From Streptomyces sp. NBC_01476 (GTDB taxonomy: Bacteria; Actinomycetota; Actinomycetes; Streptomycetales; Streptomycetaceae), in the NCBI RefSeq assembly GCF_036227265.1, contig NZ_CP109446.1:6020001-6084000 (forward strand): DNA of 64,000 nt, written 5' to 3'. Below the pieces are notes generated by a model, which was given only the letters and a program-made list of their open reading frames with translations, did no database searches and was not told where the DNA came from. Positions 52,015-60,700 of the stretch are shown one piece after another. Each line of letters begins with the position of its first letter. Positions within the stretch are counted from its first letter, which is position 1. The position numbers were made by a program, and so were the translations under genes.

Positions 52015-52836
52015 ATGGACGATGGCGCCGACAAGCCCTCAGCCGACCAGTCCCGAGCAGACAAGCCCCATGACACGGCCGCCGGTCGCCGTACCGGCAC
52101 CTCCAGCGGTGCTCCGCACCGCCGCTACCTGCTGAAGCTGTCCGGCGAGGCATTCGCCGGAGGAGGGGGCCTCGGCGTCGACCCCGACGTCGTGCACGCC
52201 ATCGCCCGGGAGATCGCCGCGGTCGTCCGGGAGGGCTACGAGATCGCGCTCGTCGTCGGCGGCGGCAACTTCTTCCGCGGCGCCGAACTCCAGCAGCGCG
52301 GCATGGACCGGGCCCGCTCCGACTACATGGGCATGCTCGGCACCGTGATGAACTGCCTCGCCCTCCAGGACTTCCTGGAGAAGGAAGGCATCGAGACCCG
52401 CGTGCAGACCGCGATCACGATGGGCCAGGTCGCCGAGCCGTACATCCCGCTGCGCGCCGTCCGGCACCTGGAAAAGGGCCGCGTGGTCATCTTCGGCGCC
52501 GGTATGGGCATGCCGTACTTCTCCACCGACACCACCGCCGCCCAGCGGGCCCTGGAGATCGAGGCGTCGGCCATGCTGATGGGCAAGAACGGGGTGGACG
52601 GGGTCTACGACTCCGACCCCAAGCTCAATCCGGACGCGGTCAAGTTCGACGCGCTGGAGTACGGCGAGGTCATCGCCCGTGACCTGCGGGTCGCCGACCT
52701 CACCGCGATCACCCTCTGCCAGGACAACAAACTGCCGATCCTGGTCTTCGAGCTGCTCGCCGAGGGCAACATCGCACGGGCCGTCAAGGGTGAGAAGATC
52801 GGCACGCTGGTCAACGGCCAAGGCACCCGGGCGTGA
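52015..52836 (+). CDS. pyrH: Uridylate kinase
   Basis: PyrH phosphorylates UMP to UDP as a hexamer, feeding pyrimidine nucleotides to RNA, DNA and cell wall. The 273-residue product has a disordered 35-residue N-terminus, then RRYLLKLSGEAFAGG, ALVVGGGNFFRG, MGMLGTVMNCLALQDFLE and NGVDGVYDSDPKLNP. The ATG at 52015 follows GAGGAG (52003-52008); earlier frames run through the leader hairpin and are rejected. Confidence 0.95.
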   Translation: MDDGADKPSADQSRADKPHDTAAGRRTGTSSGAPHRRYLLKLSGEAFAGGGGLGVDPDVVHAIAREIAAVVREGYEIALVVGGGNFFRGAELQQRGMDRARSDYMGMLGTVMNCLALQDFLEKEGIETRVQTAITMGQVAEPYIPLRAVRHLEKGRVVIFGAGMGMPYFSTDTTAAQRALEIEASAMLMGKNGVDGVYDSDPKLNPDAVKFDALEYGEVIARDLRVADLTAITLCQDNKLPILVFELLAEGNIARAVKGEKIGTLVNGQGTRA

Positions 52837-52984
52837 TGGCGGCCCGGACGCCCGACACCGTACCCGCCGCCGGCTTGCCCGGAACGGGGATGGACAACAC
52901 GCTGCCGGTCGGACACCGTGCAGGAAAGACGCGCGCAGGGGCCCCGACCACAAGGCTCCGCCTTCTGAATACCAGGAGCACATG

Positions 52985-53542
52985 GTGATTGAAGAGACCC
53001 TCCTCGAAGCCGAGGAGAAGATGGAGAAGGCCGTCGTCGTCGCCAAGGACGACTTCGCGGCGATCCGGACGGGCCGTGCGCACCCGGCGATGTTCAACAA
53101 GATCGTGGCCGAGTACTACGGCACCATCACCCCGATCAACCAGCTCGCCTCCTTCGCGGTGCCCGAGCCGCGGATGGCGGTGATCACCCCCTTCGACAGC
53201 AGCAGCCTGCGCAACATCGAAGAGGCGATCCGCAACTCCGACCTCGGGGTCAACCCGAGCAACGACGGCCGTATCATCCGGGTGGTCTTCCCGCAGCTCA
53301 CCGAGGAGCGCCGCCGGGACTACATCAAGGTCGCCAAGACCAAGGCCGAGGACGCCAAGATCTCCATCCGCAGCGTCCGCCGCAAGGCCAAGGAGACCCT
53401 CGACAAGCTCGTCAAGGACGGCGAGAGCGGCGAGGACGAGGTGCGTCGCGCGGAGAAGGAGCTGGACGACACCACCGCGAAGTACGTCGCGCAGGTGGAC
53501 GAGCTGCTCAAGCACAAGGAGTCGGAGCTGCTGGAGGTCTGA
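52985..53542 (+). CDS. frr: Ribosome recycling factor
   Basis: RRF with EF-G splits post-termination ribosomes. The 185-residue product has the exact family length and motifs (IRTGRAHPAMF, VPEPRMAVITPFD, LGVNPSNDGRIIRV, RRDYIKVAK). The GTG at 52985 is chosen because AGGAG at 52974-52978 is six bases away; the ATG at 52982 is too close to it. Confidence 0.95.
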   Translation: MIEETLLEAEEKMEKAVVVAKDDFAAIRTGRAHPAMFNKIVAEYYGTITPINQLASFAVPEPRMAVITPFDSSSLRNIEEAIRNSDLGVNPSNDGRIIRVVFPQLTEERRRDYIKVAKTKAEDAKISIRSVRRKAKETLDKLVKDGESGEDEVRRAEKELDDTTAKYVAQVDELLKHKESELLEV

Positions 53543-53638
53543 CGACCGCCGGCCGTATCCGTATCCCGGTACGTACGTCCGTACGTGCATCCATCCCTCT
53601 GGCCCACGACCGACAACGACGACGCGAGGCGAAGCTCC

Positions 53639-54631
53639 GTGAACGACTCTTCCTGGGGCGCTTCGCCACGCGCCGGCCACGCGGTGGGAACCCCGTACCC
53701 GGCGGGTTCCGCGACGGGGACCGGGGCCAGGAGGAAGACTCCCCTCATGCCGTCACCCCCGCCGTCCGGCGAGCCGCCGCAGCCTGCACCCGAGCCCGCG
53801 CCGGCGCCCGCGAAGAAGTCCGCGGGCCGGAACCTGGGCCAGGCGATAGGAGTCGGCCTCGGCCTCGGAGTGGTGGTCCTCGCCGCGCTCTTCGTCGTCA
53901 AGGCGGTCTTCGTCGGGGTGGTGGTGGCCGCGGTCGTGGTCGGCGTGTGGGAGCTGACGTCCCGGCTCGCCGAACGCAAGGGCATCCACGCGCCGCTGAT
54001 CCCGATCGCGGTGGGCGGCGCGGCCATGGTCGTCGCCGGATACGTCCGGGGGGCGGACGGGGCGTGGGTGGCGATGGCGCTCACCGCGCTGGCCGTCCTG
54101 GTCTGGCGGATGGCCCAGCCTCCTGAGGACTACCTGCGGGACGTCACCGCGGGCGTCTTCACCGCCTTCTACGTTCCTTTTCTCGCCACCTTCGTGGTGA
54201 TGATGCTGGCCGCCGACGACGGCCCCCGCCGGGTGCTGACCTTCCTGCTGCTGACGGTGATCTCCGACACCGGTGCCTACGCCGTCGGCTGGCGTTTCGG
54301 CAGCCACCGGCTCGCCCCCCGGATCAGCCCCGGCAAGACCCGTGAGGGACTGGCCGGCGCGATGTCCTTCGCGATGATCGCGGGCGCGCTGCTCATGCAG
54401 TACCTCGTCGACGACGGTCACTGGTGGCAGGGCATCCTCCTCGGCCTCGCGGCCGCCACCAGCGCGACCCTCGGTGACCTGGGCGAGTCCATGATCAAGC
54501 GGGACCTCGGCATCAAGGACATGGGCACGCTTCTGCCGGGCCACGGCGGCATCATGGACCGCCTCGACTCCCTCCTCCCCACCGCCCCCGTGGTCTGGCT
54601 CCTCCTCGTCCTCTTCGTCGGCCAGGGCTGA
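53639..54631 (+). CDS. cdsA: Phosphatidate cytidylyltransferase
   Basis: CdsA makes CDP-diacylglycerol, the precursor of bacterial phospholipids, in the membrane. The 330-residue product has a Pro-rich cytoplasmic head of about 60 residues, about eight transmembrane helices, and the signature KRDLGIKDMGTLLPGHGGIMD near the C-terminus. The DTGAYAVGWRFG and RISPGKTREG segments also match the family. The GTG at 53639 has a GAGGCGAAG upstream; the ATG at 53747 would shorten only the head. The gene end is duplicated downstream. Confidence 0.93.
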   Translation: MNDSSWGASPRAGHAVGTPYPAGSATGTGARRKTPLMPSPPPSGEPPQPAPEPAPAPAKKSAGRNLGQAIGVGLGLGVVVLAALFVVKAVFVGVVVAAVVVGVWELTSRLAERKGIHAPLIPIAVGGAAMVVAGYVRGADGAWVAMALTALAVLVWRMAQPPEDYLRDVTAGVFTAFYVPFLATFVVMMLAADDGPRRVLTFLLLTVISDTGAYAVGWRFGSHRLAPRISPGKTREGLAGAMSFAMIAGALLMQYLVDDGHWWQGILLGLAAATSATLGDLGESMIKRDLGIKDMGTLLPGHGGIMDRLDSLLPTAPVVWLLLVLFVGQG

Positions 54632-54653
54632 CCCCTGAGCCAGGGCTGACCCC
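54621..54653 (+). repeat. Duplicated cdsA gene end, 18-bp period
   Basis: GCCAGGGCTGACCCC at 54621-54635, which includes the cdsA stop codon, recurs at 54639-54653. A degenerate third copy (CCAGGGTGCCCC) follows. It resembles the copied end of the DUF2469 gene at 43.8 kb. Confidence 0.75.
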
Positions 54654-54753
54654 CGGACCAGGGTGCCCCCCGGCCCGCCGGCCCCCCGGAGACGACCGTC
54701 ACGCGGGCTGCCGGGCGGGGGAGGGGTGCGGGTCTGAGACACTGGGAGGCATC

Positions 54754-55860
54754 ATGCCTGTGCCCGGAGAACTGACCTTTGCCGTGCCGCGCGGAGCCAA
54801 GAAGCCGCCGCGGCACCTTGCTGACCTTTCGCCCGCGGAGCGGAAGGAGGCGGTGGCCGCGCTCGGGGAGAAGCCGTTCCGGGCGAAGCAGCTGTCCCAG
54901 CACTACTTCGCCAGGTACGCGGACGATCCGGCCGCGTGGACGGACATTCCGGCGGCGTCGCGGGCCAAGCTGGCCGGGGATCTGCTGCCCGAGCTGATGA
55001 GCGTGGTCCGGCACGCCTCCTGCGACGACGGGGACACCCGCAAGACGCTCTGGCGGCTCTTCGACGGCACGCTCGTCGAGTCGGTCCTGATGCGCTACCC
55101 GGACCGCGTCACGATGTGCGTCTCGTCCCAGGCCGGCTGCGGCATGAACTGCCCGTTCTGCGCCACCGGCCAGGCCGGCCTCGACCGGAACCTGTCGACC
55201 GCCGAGATCGTCCACCAGATCGTCGCCGGCATGAAGGCGCTCCGCGACGGCGAGGTGCCCGGAGGCCCGGCCCGGCTGTCGAACATCGTCTTCATGGGCA
55301 TGGGCGAGCCGCTGGCCAACTACAACCGGGTGGTGGGCGCGATCCGCCGCCTCACCGACCCCGAACCCGACGGGCTCGGGCTGTCCCAGCGCGGCATCAC
55401 GGTCTCCACGGTGGGACTGGTCCCGGCCATGCGCCGGTTCGCCGACGAGGGCTTCAAGTGCCGCCTCGCGGTCTCCCTGCACGCCCCCGACGACGAACTG
55501 CGCGACACCCTCGTCCCGGTCAACACCCGCTGGAAGGTCCGCGAGGTACTGGACGCCGCCTGGCACTACTCCGAGGTGTCCGGCCGCCGGATCTCCATCG
55601 AGTACGCCCTGATCCGCGACATCAACGACCAGGCGTGGCGGGCCGACCGGCTGGGCAGGCTGCTGAAGAACCACCGGGTGCACGTCAATCTGATCCCGCT
55701 CAACCCCACGCCCGGCTCAAAGTGGACCGCCTCCCGGCCCGAGGACGAGCGCGCCTTCGTCGCCGCCCTTGAGGCACACGGGGTGCCCGTGACCGTACGG
55801 GACACCCGGGGTCAGGAAATCGACGGAGCCTGCGGGCAGCTCGCCGCGGCCGAACGCTGA
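54754..55860 (+). CDS. rlmN: Dual-specificity RNA methyltransferase RlmN
   Basis: RlmN is a radical-SAM enzyme that makes m2A2503 in 23S rRNA and m2A37 in some tRNAs. The 368-residue product has the CX3CX2C cluster motif CGMNCPFC near residue 129, the methyl-carrying cysteine region near the C-terminus (DIDGACGQL, written here as EIDGACGQL), and GMGEPLANYNRV. The ATG at 54754 follows GGGAGG. It may be cotranscribed with cdsA. Confidence 0.94.
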   Translation: MPVPGELTFAVPRGAKKPPRHLADLSPAERKEAVAALGEKPFRAKQLSQHYFARYADDPAAWTDIPAASRAKLAGDLLPELMSVVRHASCDDGDTRKTLWRLFDGTLVESVLMRYPDRVTMCVSSQAGCGMNCPFCATGQAGLDRNLSTAEIVHQIVAGMKALRDGEVPGGPARLSNIVFMGMGEPLANYNRVVGAIRRLTDPEPDGLGLSQRGITVSTVGLVPAMRRFADEGFKCRLAVSLHAPDDELRDTLVPVNTRWKVREVLDAAWHYSEVSGRRISIEYALIRDINDQAWRADRLGRLLKNHRVHVNLIPLNPTPGSKWTASRPEDERAFVAALEAHGVPVTVRDTRGQEIDGACGQLAAAER

Positions 55861-55880
55861 AGCACCCCCGCGGGTCGCCG

Positions 55881-55912
55881 CTGACCTGCGTGTTCCGCCC
55901 GGCTGCTATCGT
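55881..55912 (+). promoter_or_regulatory. Possible promoter of the thiamine importer operon
   Basis: CTGACC (55881-55886) and TATCGT (55907-55912) are 20 bases apart, wider than ideal. TATCGT lies about 40 bases before the riboswitch. Confidence 0.35.
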
Positions 55913-55950
55913 GCACAGGCAAGTCGCCATGACAGACAAATGAACATTCC

Positions 55951-56040
55951 GACAGGGGAGCGCCTGCGACGGCGCTGAGAGTGCGGCCTCCGAGACCGCA
56001 GACCCTCGGACCTGATCCGGGTCATACCGGCGTAGGGAGT
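55951..56040 (+). promoter_or_regulatory. TPP riboswitch (THI element)
   Basis: The canonical order is present: ACAGGGGAGC (P1/P2 side), GCTGAGAGTGCGG (55973-55985), and CCTGATCCGGGTCATACCGG with CGTAGGGAG (to 56039). These are the pyrimidine-binding T-loop GCTGAGA and the pyrophosphate-side consensus. It ends eight bases before the thiB ATG, so TPP binding most likely hides the ribosome site and stops translation. Confidence 0.95.
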
Positions 56041-56047
56041 CAGCACC

Positions 56048-57157
56048 ATGAAGAGCATCCGTCGGCGTGCCATCGGCGCGCTCGTCCTGGCCACCGCGGG
56101 AGCCACCCTGCTGGCCGCGTGCGGCAGCGACTCGGGCGGCAGGAGCAGCGGCGCCGCGGGCAGCACGTCCAAGACCGTCACCCTGGTCAGCCACGACTCC
56201 TTCGCCGCGTCGAAGTCCGTGCTCGCGGAGTTCACCAAGGAGACCGGCTACACGGTCAAGGTCCTCCGCGGCGGCGACGCCGGCGCCGCCGTCAACCAGG
56301 CGATCCTCACCAAGGACCACCCGCGCGGCGACGTCTTCTTCGGCGTCGACAACACCCTGCTCTCCCGGGCCCTGTCCAACGGCCTCTTCGACCCGTACAC
56401 CGCCAAGGACCTCGGCCAGATCCCCCCCGACGTGCAACTCGACGCCGGCCGGCACCGCGTCACCCCCATCGACTCCGGGGACGTCTGCGTCAACTACGAC
56501 CGCGCCTACTTCACCGCGCACAAGCTCCAGCCGCCGCAGACCTTCGCCGACCTGGTGAAGCCCGCGTACAAGAACCTGCTGGTCACCGAGAACGTCAGCA
56601 CCTCCTCGCCCGGCCTCGCCTTCCTGCTCGGCAGCGTCGCGACCTACGGCGACAGCGGAGCCTCGGCGGGGTGGCAGGCGTACTGGAAGCAGCTGAAGAA
56701 GAACGGCGTCGAGGTCGTCGACAGCTGGGAGCAGGCGTACAACGAACGCTTCTCCGGCTCGGCGGCCGGCAAGAAGGCCAAGGGCGACCGGCCGCTGGTC
56801 GTCTCCTACGCCTCCAGCCCGCCCGCCGAAGTGGTCGGCGTCAGCCCCGAGCCCGCGCAGTCGCCGACCGGGGTGTCCACCGGGACCTGCTTCCGGCAGA
56901 TCGAGTTCGCCGGGCTGCTGCACGGCGCGAAGAACGTGGCCGGCGGCAAGGCGCTGATCGACTTCATGATCAGCAAGACGTTCCAGGAGGACATGCCGCT
57001 GCAGATGTACGTCGACCCGGTGCGCAAGGGCGCCACCGAGCCCGCGGTGTTCACCAAGTACGGCGCGAAGATCGACCACCCGACCACGCTGGCGCCGGAG
57101 AAGATCGCCGCCGAGCGGGACAACTGGGTGAAGGCATGGAACTCCATCGTCCTCTGA
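56048..57157 (+). CDS. thiB: Thiamine ABC transporter substrate-binding lipoprotein
   Basis: This extracytoplasmic lipoprotein captures thiamine or a phosphate form for import. The 369-residue product has a lipoprotein signal peptide with lipobox LLAAC (Cys about 21), then a type 2 periplasmic-binding fold (VTLVSHDSFAASKSVLAEF, GDVFFGVDNTLLSRAL, PGLAFLLGSVATYGD). The substrate is inferred from the riboswitch and from similarity to ThiB. The following permease starts inside its last seven codons. Confidence 0.93.
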   Translation: MKSIRRRAIGALVLATAGATLLAACGSDSGGRSSGAAGSTSKTVTLVSHDSFAASKSVLAEFTKETGYTVKVLRGGDAGAAVNQAILTKDHPRGDVFFGVDNTLLSRALSNGLFDPYTAKDLGQIPPDVQLDAGRHRVTPIDSGDVCVNYDRAYFTAHKLQPPQTFADLVKPAYKNLLVTENVSTSSPGLAFLLGSVATYGDSGASAGWQAYWKQLKKNGVEVVDSWEQAYNERFSGSAAGKKAKGDRPLVVSYASSPPAEVVGVSPEPAQSPTGVSTGTCFRQIEFAGLLHGAKNVAGGKALIDFMISKTFQEDMPLQMYVDPVRKGATEPAVFTKYGAKIDHPTTLAPEKIAAERDNWVKAWNSIVL

Positions 57158-58890
57158 CCACACCGGCCCGCCAGGCCCACGGCGCCCCGGACCCACGGAC
57201 CCCGGCACCGGCGCAGCCACCGCGGCGCCGGGTCCGCCGCCCGCGCCGCGCCACCGCTGTCCGGCTCGCCCTGATGGCGCTGCCGCTGGCCTTCTTCGCG
57301 GTCTTCTTCGCCTACCCGGTCGTCTCCATCGTCGGCCGGGGCCTGCACCAGGGCGGCAGCTGGCAGCTCGGCCGGATCGGGGACGTGCTCGGTGACGGCA
57401 CGATCCGGCACGTGCTCTGGTTCACCTGCTGGCAGGCCGCCGCCTCCACCGCGCTGACGCTGGTCGTCGCACTGCCCGGCGCGTATGTCTTCGCCCGGCT
57501 CGACTTCCCCGGCAAACGGCTGCTGCGGGCGGTCGTCACGGTGCCGTTCGTGCTGCCGACGGTGGTGGCGGGCACCGCCTTCCTGGCCCTGGTCGGACGG
57601 AACGGCTTCACCGACCAGCTGCTCGGCTTCCGGCTCGACACCAGCGTCTGGGCGATCCTCATCGCCCATGTCTTCTTCAACTACGCGGTGGTGGTCCGCA
57701 CCGTCGGCGGCCTGTGGGCACAGCTCGACCCGCGGCAGGAGGAAGCCGCGCGGATGCTCGGCGCCGGGCGGTTCACGGCCTGGCGGCGGGTGACCCTGCC
57801 CGCCCTCGGGCCGTCGGTGGCCGCCGCCGCCCTGATGGTCTTCCTGTTCACCTTCACCTCCTTCGGTGTGATCCAGATCCTCGGCGGGCCGACGTACTCC
57901 ACCCTGGAGGTCGAGATCTACCGGCAGACCGCCGAACTCCTCGACCTGCCGACCGCCGCGGTGCTCACCCTGCTCCAACTCGTCGCGGTGGCCGCGATCC
58001 TGGGCGTGCACGCCTGGACGGTACGGCGCCGGGAGGCGACGCTGCGGCTGGTGGACGCGGGCACCACGGCGCACCGGCCGCGCGGCGGCGAACGCGGGCT
58101 GCTGGCCGGCGTGCTGGCGGTCATCGCGCTGCTGATCCTGCTGCCGCTCGGCGTCCTGGTCGCCCGCTCGCTGGACGTCCCCGGCGGCTACGGCTTCGGC
58201 TACTACCGCGCCCTCACCTCGGCCGACGCCAGCGGCGGCACCTTCCTCGTCGCCCCGCTGCAGACGGTCTGGAACTCGCTGCGGTACGCGGCCGTCGCCA
58301 CCGTCATCGCGCTGCTGATCGGCGGGCTGGCGGCGACCGCACTGGTACGGAAGGCGGGCCGCGTCCTGCGCGGGTTCGACGCGCTGCTGATGCTGCCGCT
58401 GGGCACCTCGGCGGTCACCGTCGGCTTCGGTTTCCTGATCACCCTCGACAAGCCGCCGCTGGACCTGCGGGACTCCTGGCTGCTGGTGCCGCTGGCGCAG
58501 GCGCTGGTCGGGGTGCCGTTCGTGGTACGGGTGATGCTGCCGGTGCTGCGGGCGGTGGACGACCGGCTGCGGGAGGCCGCGGCGGTGCTGGGGGCCTCGC
58601 CGCCGCGGGTCTGGCGGGAGGTCGAACTGCCCTTCGTCGGGCGGGCGCTGGGCATCGCGGCCGGCTTCGCCTTCGCGGTGTCGCTCGGTGAGTTCGGCGC
58701 CACCGTCTTCATCGCGCGCCCCGACAGTCCGACCCTCCCGGTCGCCGTCGCCCGCCTGCTCGGCCGGGCCGGCGCCACCACCTACGGCCAGGCGCTGGCG
58801 CTGAGCACCATCTTGATGCTGGTGTGCGCCGCCTCGCTGCTGATCCTGGAGAACCTCAGGACCACCACCGACTCTTCCGGGGAGTTCTAG
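57136..58890 (+). CDS. thiP: Thiamine ABC transporter permease
   Basis: The 584-residue integral-membrane permease has two fused halves with about six helices each, and two EAA-like loops (EEAARMLGAGRFTAWRRVTL and EAAAVLGASPPRVWREVELP), as in ThiP. A Pro/Arg-rich 40-residue N-terminus precedes helix 1 (LALMALPLAFFAVFFAYPVV). The ATG at 57136 overlaps thiB by 22 bases; no good start lies after the thiB stop. Its stop is immediately followed by thiQ. Confidence 0.92.
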   Translation: MELHRPLTTPARQAHGAPDPRTPAPAQPPRRRVRRPRRATAVRLALMALPLAFFAVFFAYPVVSIVGRGLHQGGSWQLGRIGDVLGDGTIRHVLWFTCWQAAASTALTLVVALPGAYVFARLDFPGKRLLRAVVTVPFVLPTVVAGTAFLALVGRNGFTDQLLGFRLDTSVWAILIAHVFFNYAVVVRTVGGLWAQLDPRQEEAARMLGAGRFTAWRRVTLPALGPSVAAAALMVFLFTFTSFGVIQILGGPTYSTLEVEIYRQTAELLDLPTAAVLTLLQLVAVAAILGVHAWTVRRREATLRLVDAGTTAHRPRGGERGLLAGVLAVIALLILLPLGVLVARSLDVPGGYGFGYYRALTSADASGGTFLVAPLQTVWNSLRYAAVATVIALLIGGLAATALVRKAGRVLRGFDALLMLPLGTSAVTVGFGFLITLDKPPLDLRDSWLLVPLAQALVGVPFVVRVMLPVLRAVDDRLREAAAVLGASPPRVWREVELPFVGRALGIAAGFAFAVSLGEFGATVFIARPDSPTLPVAVARLLGRAGATTYGQALALSTILMLVCAASLLILENLRTTTDSSGEF

Positions 58891-59913
58891 ATGGCGCTGC
58901 TGCGACTGGAGGCCGCCACCGTACGGTTCGGGGCGCGCGCCGCGCTCGACGCGGTGGACCTGGAGGTCGACGCGCACGAGATCGTCTGCGTGCTCGGGCC
59001 CAGCGGCAGCGGCAAGTCCACCCTGCTGCGGGCGGTCGCCGGGCTGCAGCCACTGGACGGCGGGCGGGTGCTGCTCGACGGCGCCGACCAGAAGGCGGTG
59101 CCCGCGCACCGGCGCGGGGTGGGTTTGATGTTCCAGGACCACCAGCTCTTCCCGCAGCGCGACGTCGGCGGCAACGTCGCCTTCGGGCCGCGCATGCACA
59201 AGGTCGGCCGTGCGCCGCGCGAGCGCCTGGTGGGCGAACTCCTTGACCTGGTCGGCCTGCCCGGCGCCGCCCACCGCGCCGTCACCACCCTGTCCGGCGG
59301 CGAGCAGCAACGCGTCGCGCTGGCCCGGGCGCTCGCCCCCGAACCGCGGCTGCTGATGCTCGACGAACCGCTCGGCCAGCTCGACCGCTCGCTGCGTGAG
59401 CGGCTGGTGGTCGAACTGCGGCAGCTCTTCGGCCGGCTGGGCACCACCGTGCTGGCCGTCACGCACGACCAGGGGGAGGCGTTCGCGCTCGCCGACCGGG
59501 TGGTGGTGATGCGGGACGGGCACATCGTCCGGTCCGGTACGCCGCGTGAGGTGTGGCTGCGGCCCGGCTCCGAGTTCGTCGCGCGCTTCCTCGGCTTCGA
59601 GAACATCACCGACGCCACGGTCCAGGGGACGGTCGCGGTCACCGAGTGGGGCAAACTCCCGGTGCCGGACGGCACCGCGCAAGGCCCGGTGAAGCTGCTG
59701 GTACGGCCCACCGGGGTGCTGCTCGGCGCGCCCGGGACCGGTCTGACCTGCGAGGTGGTCGCCCGTACCTTCCGCGGCGGCCATGTCGCCGTGCTGCTGC
59801 GACCCGAGCGGGGACCGGCCCTGGAGGCCGAGTGCGGGCTGCGCGAGGCACCGGACGAGGGGGCGCGGGTCGGTGTCTCCTTCGCCGCCGAGGACGTCGT
59901 GGTGCTGGGCTGA
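58891..59913 (+). CDS. thiQ: Thiamine ABC transporter ATP-binding protein
   Basis: The 340-residue ATPase powers the importer. It has Walker A GPSGSGKST (36-44), signature LSGGEQQR near 133, Walker B LLMLDEP near 153, and a C-terminal TOBE-like domain (residues about 240-340) that is longer than in enteric ThiQ and resembles Fe3+/2-aminoethylphosphonate importers. The ATG directly abuts the thiP stop. The operon ends before a spacer of degenerate repeats. Confidence 0.92.
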   Translation: MALLRLEAATVRFGARAALDAVDLEVDAHEIVCVLGPSGSGKSTLLRAVAGLQPLDGGRVLLDGADQKAVPAHRRGVGLMFQDHQLFPQRDVGGNVAFGPRMHKVGRAPRERLVGELLDLVGLPGAAHRAVTTLSGGEQQRVALARALAPEPRLLMLDEPLGQLDRSLRERLVVELRQLFGRLGTTVLAVTHDQGEAFALADRVVVMRDGHIVRSGTPREVWLRPGSEFVARFLGFENITDATVQGTVAVTEWGKLPVPDGTAQGPVKLLVRPTGVLLGAPGTGLTCEVVARTFRGGHVAVLLRPERGPALEAECGLREAPDEGARVGVSFAAEDVVVLG

Positions 59914-60020
59914 CACCCGGCTGGTACCCGCATCTGGAAGCGGCCCTGACCCGTATCCGGAGGCGCCCCTGGCCAGTACCGGAAGCGCCCCCTTTCCCGT
60001 ACCGGAAATTGGCCGTCGGC
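59914..60020. repeat. Degenerate short repeats after thiQ
   Basis: Units resembling CCGTATCCGGAGGCGCCCC recur about every 22-24 bases (near 59923, 59950, 59974 and 59997) with substitutions. They lie between thiQ and the VOC gene and may derive from one ancestral unit. No coding or hairpin role is evident. Confidence 0.45.
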
Positions 60021-60095
60021 CGGCCGATGAGTTCCGCGGCTCCCGGCCGTCCTGTCTCCCGAAGGCACGGATCACGCCCGCAGGGAGAGAGCACC

Positions 60096-60572
60096 ATGCA
60101 GAAGATCACCACATTCCTCTGGTACGACGACCGGGCCGAGGAAGCCGCGGCCCTGTACACCTCGCTCTTCGAGGACTCCCGGATCGTGAGCGTGCAGCGG
60201 TACGGGGAGGCGGGACCCGGCACCCCCGGCTCCGTGATGATCGTCGAGTTCGAACTGGCCGGCCAGCGCTTCCTCGCGCTCAACGGCGGGCCCGAGTTCA
60301 CCTTCAACGAGGCGATGTCGCTCAGCGTCGACTGCGGGAGCCAGGAAGAGGTCGACCGGCTCTGGGAGAAGCTCACCGCCGAAGGCGGCGAGGAGGGCCC
60401 CTGCGGATGGCTCAAGGACCGCTTCGGGGTCTCCTGGCAGATCGTGCCGACGCGGCTCGCCGAGCTGGTCGGCGACCCCGATCCGGTCAAGGGGCAGCGG
60501 GTGGTGGCCGCGATGCTCGGGATGAGGAAGCTGGAGATCAAGGGGCTGGAGGACGCCTACGGGGCGGCATGA
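60096..60572 (+). CDS. VOC family protein (PhnB-like)
   Basis: The 158-residue protein has a vicinal-oxygen-chelate fold of the PhnB/3-demethylubiquinone methyltransferase-like type: MQKITTFLWYDDRAEEAAAL, NGGPEFTFNEAMSLSVDC, GWLKDRFGVSWQIVPT. Many relatives are uncharacterised. The ATG at 60096 follows GGGAGAG. It is a single-gene unit ending in a strong hairpin. Confidence 0.88.
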   Translation: MQKITTFLWYDDRAEEAAALYTSLFEDSRIVSVQRYGEAGPGTPGSVMIVEFELAGQRFLALNGGPEFTFNEAMSLSVDCGSQEEVDRLWEKLTAEGGEEGPCGWLKDRFGVSWQIVPTRLAELVGDPDPVKGQRVVAAMLGMRKLEIKGLEDAYGAA

Positions 60573-60576
60573 GATC

Positions 60577-60616
60577 CCGGGGTCCCCGGAGCGTTCGGGG
60601 GTTCCGGGGACCCCGG
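60577..60616. terminator. Strong hairpin after the VOC gene
   Basis: A perfect 14-bp stem (60577-60590 with 60603-60616) with a 12-base loop lies four bases past the VOC stop, between convergent genes. It lacks a U-run but is very stable. Confidence 0.7.
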
Positions 60617-60700
60617 TCAGCACCTCGCGGGCAGCCGCCGGACCGCGGGGCGCTGACGCCGTGCGGAGCCCCCGGCCGCGACGCCGCCGGGACCGGCCGG

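Noticed and set aside
56806..60075. 1089-codon open frame on the minus strand
   Set aside because: Antisense to the thiamine importer operon; Arg/Gly/His-rich composition without any motif.
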